Below, in pieces: positions 58,061 to 64,000 of a stretch of 64,000 nt of DNA (the first letter of the stretch is position 1; every line of letters starts with the position of its first letter). The notes below the pieces were generated by a model. The model was given only the letters and a program-made list of their open reading frames with translations. It was not told the origin of the DNA and made no database searches. A program made the position numbers and the translations under genes. Source of the DNA: Ctenosaura bakeri (Eukaryota > Chordata > Lepidosauria > Squamata > Iguanidae); NCBI GenBank assembly GCA_948474755.1, contig CAOLHI010000736.1, forward strand, positions 124,001-188,000, given 5' to 3'.

Positions 58061-58535
58061 GAAAAATGTAGGTTAGTCCTCAACACCAGAAGTGGAAAAG
58101 TAGAGGGTAATGGTGATTCTTCTTCTACAAAAATAGCTTCAGCATTTTAATACTGGAGGCTTACTCGTAGGCACAGAACAGATGCCACAAGGCTGTGAGC
58201 AAAGCATCCTAAAGAAGGCAATAGATGTGAGATCCCAATTCTTGACAAAGATTGTTTGTTGTAAAGCCCTGATGATCCACAGAAGCTCACTGGAAATCTT
58301 CAAAGTGCAGATCAATCATTGTGCAGAAGTACTCCTGAAAGACAGCCTGCCTGCCATCACTGGCCTTCTCTTGCAGCATGTGGCAAAGGAAGAGTGGAAG
58401 CTGAATTATGGAATGCAACCTCAGTCCATCCAGGACACCAGTCAGGGCCAACAGCGCCCACTATTAATGTAATTGGCATCCTATCAAACACTACAAATCT
58501 TCTGCAAAGCATAAGGATTGTTTGGTGGGCAGACA
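58061..58535. other. no gene recognised; overlapping open frames
   Basis: Plus frames at 58182-58472 (96 codons) and 58319-58720 (133 codons) overlap in different phases. Neither shows a known domain, flanking splice signals or a poly(A) context that would make it convincing as an exon. Confidence 0.35.
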
Positions 58536-58539
58536 GCTC

Positions 58540-59560
58540 AAAATGGACAGTACTCCTTGCATGTAGAAAATTTGAAAAACCGTTGCTTTACAAGATCGTT
58601 TTGCGTGATTTACGTAGGAGACGAGTCTTTTCCAGGACCACTAGGTGCATTTATCTCTCAAAAGAACCTAGGATGACAGAGTGGCAATTTAGCTCATTTG
58701 CAGAAGGTAATACATTTTAATCAGCAGTAATAGATGAAGAAGGACAAATCATTGCCTGGAAAAGTCGTTAGCTTTGCACCTTGGTGAAGCTCTTTCATTT
58801 TGAAGCATTTGGGGGTCATTTTTTTCCTCCTTTGGAAGGGCAAACCACACCATCCTAGGATAAAACAACAGATTGAAAATAAACAAGTCCTTTTTTTTTG
58901 TGGTCACTCCTTTTGTATAGTCTGGATTTAATTTTCTGTTAAGTACAGAGTTGTGTCAGGGGCTCTGGGAGCACAGGGAGTGGTGAAAAAGAGGGGAGAG
59001 AGTTAAGTTTGAAGTTCTAATGTAGTCACACTGGAATCTGTCACTCAGCTTATTACATGTTGATGACTCCGTGCGCCTCAGCCGTAAGCAGCCCATGATT
59101 TATGGACACCAAGTGAACTCCTGCGGCAAAAACCCAGCCATGAGATCAGAGAAGCAATAGGAACCTTTTTTTTTTCTTTTTTGGCAGGAGACAGTGCCTG
59201 CATTTTTCTCATTCATGCCAAACTGCTTTGCACGGCAATTAGCTGTGTCCTCATTTAGTCTCCAGTCCCAAAGGGTAATGAAAGTCATATATCATCTTCA
59301 AGGCTGCTAATTATCCAGCTCAGTTACAGGTAGGCTTTGTAACTCTGAGATGGGCTCGTCGGCTTGATATTTATTGCTGTTCCAATAAGCAAGCAAAGGA
59401 GAAGTGTTTTGGATGGGGAGGGGCCGGGTGCGGGTAGAGAAACTTTTCTCTTGAAAGGCTGCCTGCACCCCTTTGCCTCAGATCGTTGACATATCTCCTG
59501 CAAATGTGTTGGTCAAAGGGGAAATATCTTCATTCCTCAACTCCATTTTTCATGTTATAA
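58540..59560. other. low-copy block, candidate conserved noncoding element
   Basis: About 1 kb of complex sequence free of recognisable repeats. It contains homeodomain-type cores (GGCAATTAGCTGTG, GCTAATTATCC), AATAAGCAAGCAAAGG and TGTTGGTCAAAGGGG, clustered at 59220-59520. There is no open frame of note. The reading as a regulatory block is inference. Confidence 0.3.
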
Positions 59561-60480
59561 CTGAAATGTTCAGCAGGAGCAGAAAGCAAGTGTTTGAAAC
59601 ATGAGAGAACAGCATGCATGTGGGGAAGGGAGAGTCCAGCTTGTCTTCAGTGATCTGAACATGGAAAAGGAACACTTTGAACACACGCTGAAGAAGCTGT
59701 GGAGACAAGAGCAAACAAAAAACGGAATGAAATTTCCCCCTCTTTGGCTTGAAAATATGCAATTCACTCACTATATCTTAAACTATATCAACTTGTTATT
59801 CTTTCTAAATGTACCCTGCTCTTGCTCACACAACCCTGGCAAAGGTGGGGAACAGGCCATCCATCTCCTGCTTCCTTCTAAAGCCAGATAGAAACAAAAG
59901 AACAAAAGTTTCTTTTTCTCTAAATCAGATTGTATTGATAGAGCATTGGTGATGTAGTTACCCATTGTAAGTCTTATGTGAGTCAGTGAGGGTTCTGCCT
60001 CAGAACAGCCTGTGTAGGCTTAATTCAAGGTCCTAACATGTCCAGTTATATTGAGCCTTCACCCCCTTCAGTGTTGCAAGAAGGAAGGGTGGCACTGTGC
60101 CATGCGAAAACCACTTTTCTTGTTTGCTTGCTTGAGACTTTTATGTCTCACCTTCGCATTTGTGGAAAATGTGCAAGACAGGTTATTATGAATAGGCTAC
60201 AGTAATAAAAATAGAATAATACAATAATAAAATGACAGAACATATTATTTTTAAAAAAACTGTAAAATGACCTGAAATAAATTTTGTTTATTTAAAGTCT
60301 CAAGAAAACAGGATAGAGTTAAGGCTCAGGGAGGGCAGGGGACTTTCCCAAATGGTGAACCCCCTGCTTTGCAAGGATTTGTCTGAAACAGAAATAAGCA
60401 AATTTAGATGGTCCAGGAGCTAATTTTCCACACTTAGAACCTTCTGTAATGGCAGCACGACTGGCAACAGCAGCAGCAAC
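59561..60480. other. no gene recognised
   Basis: Frames at 59550-59771 (minus) and 59601-59891 (plus) overlap and are unrecognised. No repeat is named. Confidence 0.35.
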
Positions 60481-60483
60481 AGC

Positions 60484-60522
<39 letters not shown>
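60484..60522. repeat. (GTT)n microsatellite
   Basis: About thirteen GTT units, preceded by CAACAGCAGCAGCAACAGCT, so CAACAGC/GCTGTTG can pair. Confidence 0.95.
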
Positions 60523-61467
60523 AATATAATTCCTCTCGTTGTTGTTGTTACATAATTTAGGCTGAGCTCCTACATCAGAGAAGTAGCTATGATAGTGCAT
60601 TTCTTCCCATCTCCTGTCCAGTCCCAGCAACCCACTCTAAAAGTCAGTCAATCCTGCTGAGCAACAGAGGTCTGTGGCACTGGCAAGCAGGGCAATGAAG
60701 GTCGACATGAATAGCCCCCTCCTGCCAGTAAGCAATGGTGCAACAAAGACTTCTAACAGGATCCCTGCTGGGGTATCTGCTTCTGCTCTTTGCACTGGCA
60801 GTCACTGTTGAGAGGGGTTGGTCTCATCATCCTCCAAATCCCCACTTGCCAGCACCACAGAACTTTTGCAGTTGGTATGGCTGACTGGTTTTTAGAGTGG
60901 GTTTTATGGATCGGCCTAGGTAATGGGCATGGATATTACATAGTAGCTTCACTTCAAAAACAAAAAGTTAACAAGCCCATTGTTCTCTGGACCCACCATA
61001 TCTTAACTGTATAATCAAAAGGATGTGGATGATAAGGAGGAGGAGGGTAACAACAGATGGAGAGATCAAATCTTCCCATGGAGATGGGAAAGATGAAGAG
61101 AGAGAGAAAGAGTGGGAGAGAAGTCAAGACCTATAGAGATGGGATATGAATTTGAGGAACATCTTTCAGTGGATTATCCAAGATCAGAGCAAAGGCATTC
61201 ATTGCAGCTTATCCCAAATAATATGATATAATGTAGTATACAATGATATACAATAAAAATCAGATCAGAATATAATCAGTAAAGGAGAGAGTCATTGTGT
61301 GCCTCCCAGAGAGTCCAAACACATTCCTTTTCATACAGAGTTGGGCAGTTATCACTGGAGAAACAATTGTGCAAAAGGTTAGATTCTCAGTGCTCATTGA
61401 GGAACACAGTGTAAGATTTGGCCCACTGAGATTTCCTGGTAGGCTTTTGACATTTAGTTAGTGTAGG
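60523..61467. other. no gene recognised
   Basis: A purine-rich patch with AGAGAGAGAAAGAGTGGGAG lies near 61098. No exon or repeat is named. Confidence 0.35.
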
Positions 61468-61700
61468 ACAGTGGTTCTTAACCTGAGGTCCGTGGATCCC
61501 CGGAGGTCAGGGGAGCACTCACAAGGGGTCCACAGAGCCCTGCTGCTGGACACCAACAGCAGCGGTAGGAACAGGGATGTGGCAGTAGGGTGTGTGCAGG
61601 TGCCAAAACTACTCCCTTGCAAATGAGGGGGCAGTTTGGGTGTGTGTGCACATCTGCTGTCATGTCCCTTTTATCAGGAATGAGGGAGTAGGGGGTGTGG
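61468..61700. mobile_element. hAT/Charlie-like remnant
   Basis: CAGTGGTTCTTAACCTGAGG, then GTCCGTGGATCCCCGGAGG, matches a hAT-type terminal repeat. The right end is not found. Confidence 0.5.
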
Positions 61701-61707
61701 GCACTGA

Positions 61708-62106
61708 TGTTACCCCAAAATGTGAATGACTCAGGGGACTACATGCGATGCCAGTACCTTCACATGACAATGGGGACTTAATTAGCTCAAAAATCAAGAG
61801 GCCTGTGAGAGGGGGGTAACTCAGCAAGATCTACTACCTATGTTCACAGGGTCTTTGCAGGAAAGAACCAACCAGAGATTCCAAGTGTAAAATAAAATGT
61901 GTTTTATTGAAAGAAATTCACACAAGCACACAACGATCTAAATGTCCCCAAAAACAAAAGGGGGGAAAAGCAAAAATAGCCAGTCAAGGAAAACCTCTTT
62001 ATAAATAAGCAGAGATAGCTACACGCAGCTATGGAAGTGTGCCCAGCAGCAGAGAACACCATTAGCAGCACATGCACTAAGCCAGTAACACTCACCCACT
62101 CCAAGT
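61708..62106 (-). mobile_element. LTR fragment split by a copia element
   Basis: It begins TGTTACCCC and later has GGGTAACTCAGCAAGATCTA, a layout resembling the solo LTR at 26715-27543 (TGTTACCCT; GGGTAACTTAGCAGGATCTT). In minus sense an AATAAAACACATTTT signal lies near 61905. It is interrupted by the copia LTR at 62107; the rest presumably lies beyond the window. Confidence 0.5.
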
Positions 62107-62453
62107 TGTAATCTTCCAATATGGAGGCTCTTTATTCTTCATTACAACATATATACAATATTTACAAAGTCCAGATGGCAATCCAGCATATCTAGCTTGC
62201 TCTTTCCAGGAGACACACTTCAGACAATATGTGCAATGTTGGCTGGGATTGTGCTATCTTTATACAGACACCTAGCCAATCCTGGCCAACCCTTGTATTG
62301 TCTGCACCTGGCACTCATCAGCCTGACTCAGCACAAACTCAGGTTGAGTCACATTCCTTTCCACAGGTGCACTTAACAGTTAAAGCAATTAAAGCAACAT
62401 GACATTTACTGCACAAAGTATTTTCTAGAGGTTTGGTCCAACCATTTCTGACA
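62107..62453 (-). mobile_element. copia 3' LTR, 347 bp
   Basis: In minus sense it starts TGTCAGAAATGG right after the polypurine tract and ends GGAAGATTACA (TGT...ACA). It carries a TATA-like box (TATAAAGATAGC near 62265) and an AATAAAG signal near 62135. These place U3, R and U5 in order. Confidence 0.75.
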
Positions 62454-62468
62454 ATTCCCCTCCAAAAT
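62454..62468 (-). promoter_or_regulatory. polypurine tract of the copia element
   Basis: The minus strand reads TTTTGGAGGGGAAT immediately before the LTR start. Such a tract primes plus-strand DNA synthesis in LTR retrotransposons. Confidence 0.7.
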
Positions 62469-63079
62469 ACTTTTGATGTTGTCACCCAGTGCTTTAATAT
62501 AAACTAATGTACCAAAGTATAAACTTAACCCCTCCCGCATTGCCATACCCAGGGGTTTGATACATCTGGGGTTTTCTAATTTCCCCCCCCCAACATCCTT
62601 TATCAACTGTGAGTGCCGTTGTAGCTCTACCATTACCTCCAACAGTACAGTAAACCCTGTTGTGTTCTGTACCAGACATTTTTACTTTCTGGACCTCTGC
62701 TCTGCTCTCTTGCTCAGCATACTTCCGCTGCATGAATCCTTTCGCCAGTACGCTGGCCTAGTGTTTCACTCTGCCATCCGACAAAGGCTTACTTTGGCAT
62801 ACCCATTAACAACCTACCACCTTGTGGTTCCTGGGTTCTTTCTGCCAATTCAAACACCTTTTGGTGTTCCATTTTGGACCCGCATTCGGCAGCCATGGAC
62901 CTAAGCTGGGTCCTGCTCCAGAGCTGTTGCTCATCTTGTGAGCAACCTCGCACATTCTTAAAGCTTTCTGGCTCTTTGCTAACTACCATGCATGTTCTGA
63001 CCTCCTGAATGATAAATCTCTCTGGAGCCTTTTCCCTTCTTTTACTTCTTCTGGGGACAGTGGTCTCATTCCTGGTCAA
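62469..63079 (-). pseudogene. copia RT/RNase H remnant, internally deleted
   Basis: The right part reads the sequence just before and at the RT start (RSKRREKAPERFIIQEV; KEPESFKNV, DEQQLW, then AAECGSKMEHQKVFEL). The left part reads a decayed RNase H end (WQSETLGQRTGERIHAAEVC, compare the family block W.S..Q..V..S..EAEY.AA). The RT palm with its YVDD box and most of RNase H are missing, roughly 1 kb lost. Confidence 0.6.
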
Positions 63080-63546
63080 ACCATCGTCACCAGATGCTCT
63101 AGTTGCCTCCTTTCTGCCTGAGCCCTTGATGGGGGAAACCTGGAGACTTCCTGGATTATGAACCCCTCAGGAGTTGTTCTGCCACTTTCACTCCTCCTAG
63201 AGATGAAGGTCTCAAATCGGTAAAAGCCATCGTTGCTGGCTGCTACAGCTGTCCCTTCTACTTTTGGCTCACTCTCTGCCTGAGCTCTTGGTGAAGAAAA
63301 ACTGGAGAGGCTCTCATCATTAGTCTCTTCTGCCACCCCCTCCACTCCAGGCTCACTTTCTACCTGAGCACTTGGTGGAGAAATAACCTCAGTTTCCACC
63401 TCAGTTGTGGAGGTGTCAGGCGAGCTGGCCAGTGGCTCCTTAAGTGTATGTGGAATGGTGGCAGATGGTCCCACCCCTCCATTTCCAGGGCTTTCATCTT
63501 GTGCTAGCTCCAGTGGCTGTAGGAACACTTCTTTATTGCAGTACAA
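63080..63546 (-). pseudogene. copia integrase-RT linker
   Basis: A 156-codon frame rich in Ser, Pro and Glu (SSPDTSTTEVETEVISPPSA) contains a near repeat: SSFSSPRAQAESEPKVEG echoes SPPSAQVESEPGVEGVA. Copia elements carry such low-complexity linkers between integrase and RT. Confidence 0.6.
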
Positions 63547-64000
63547 CTCCTCCCAGCCACTGTTGGTGTCAAAATTTGCACTCCTTGAGAACAGGAGTAT
63601 ACATGTCCTAAGTGAAATTTATACTTGTTCCCAAGGTAGCCCACAAACCTCAGCCTCCTCCACTTGGGCTGTCCTTTGCATCTCTGGTTACTGGGAATAA
63701 GGACATTAGTATATTGACCAAACACTCTTAGATATTTGAGAGTAGGAGATCTTGCGTATAACATGAAATAAGGTATTTGCTTAATACTGGCACACCACAT
63801 CCTGTTGATGATGTGGTTGGCCACAAGAACAGCTTCCACCCACAATCCGGGAGGCTACTTGGAGTCAAGCAACATGAATTTTTCATCTGTTGCAACACTC
63901 CAATTCTGCGCTCCGCCAGCCCATTCTCCGCTGGCATGTACGGATCGGTGGTGTCATGTCTTATACCTCTCCTTTTGAGCCAATTCTGAAATTTGGCATT
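63504..64000 (-). pseudogene. copia integrase core, C-terminal part (runs off the window)
   Basis: Integrase inserts the cDNA. Minus frames read FQNWLKRRGIRHDTTDPYMP, AENGLAERRIGVLQQ (family form P.qNG.AER), then after a shift near 63840 WVEAVLVANHIINRM, IPYFMLYARSPTLKYLRVFG and RFVGYLGNKYKFHLG. The ENG...ER segment carries the last catalytic glutamate of the DDE core. At least one frameshift; the N-terminus is beyond the edge. Confidence 0.82.

Larger units (their letters stand above)
62107..64000 (-). mobile_element. Ty1/copia retrotransposon, 3' part, minus strand
   Basis: In minus sense: integrase core remnant (64000-63504), serine/proline-rich linker (63546-63080), a short RT start (63079-62789), an RNase H scrap, a polypurine tract and the 3' LTR (62453-62107). 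Integrase before RT is the copia gene order. The RT palm is deleted and the 5' part lies outside the window. Confidence 0.8.

Noticed and set aside
58182..58720. Two overlapping open frames (96 and 133 codons) as a host exon
   Set aside because: No recognised domain, no clear splice sites, and the frames compete in different phases. Kept only as an unexplained stretch.
60319..60630. 103-codon minus frame with a poly-threonine run
   Set aside because: The run is the translated (GTT)n microsatellite.

Overview
The window looks like intergenic or intronic DNA from a squamate reptile, probably a lizard. The grounds are the repeats. There are tRNA-headed SINEs ending in (ACA)n with a BovB-like tail (the Sauria/ACA SINE type). 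L1, L2 and CR1 LINEs occur side by side, with a Ty1/copia element, solo LTRs and several short inverted-repeat DNA transposons. I found no convincing host protein-coding exon, rRNA, tRNA gene or CRISPR array. Nearly every long reading frame belongs to a retrotransposon. I did not find an unknown biological system; the interest lies in how the elements are nested.

Layout. 0.6-5.4 kb: an L2 fragment split by a decayed minus-strand L1, which itself holds an 88-bp retro-tail. 5.4-22.2 kb: an older repeat split by a long minus-strand L1 (6023-20110), which in turn holds two younger minus-strand L1 copies, one in ORF1 (11031-12440) and one in the 5' UTR (13881-18670). All three insertions keep recognisable target-site duplications (TSDs). 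The youngest has an ORF2 broken only by two homopolymer frameshifts. 21.5-28.2 kb: a pogo/Tigger-like MITE, a Sauria SINE, a probable solo LTR, and a CR1 split by a solo LTR with a perfect 4-bp TSD. 28.2-37 kb: mostly low-copy sequence with a CpG-rich inverted-repeat element (32.1-32.7 kb), a second CR1 and a long-TIR element (34.7-35.2 kb). 37-41.2 kb: two L2 copies in opposite orientation; the second contains a palindromic MITE nested inside an older copy of the same family.

45.6-54.6 kb: a Tigger-like element split by a solo LTR, then two decayed plus-strand L1s in tandem, interrupted by another solo LTR of the same family, a Tigger-like element containing a minisatellite of about 112 bp per unit, and a pair of LTR-like segments arranged head to head. 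54.6-61.7 kb: SINEs with MITEs inserted in them, plus single-copy stretches that could hold conserved noncoding elements. 61.7-64 kb: an LTR fragment split by a minus-strand Ty1/copia element with its 3' LTR, polypurine tract and integrase remnant but most of its reverse transcriptase deleted; it runs off the right edge.

The parts do not act together as a pathway. They record successive insertions, and the order can be read from the nesting. Family names were assigned by recognising motifs and layout, without a database search. Element ends without a TSD are approximate.
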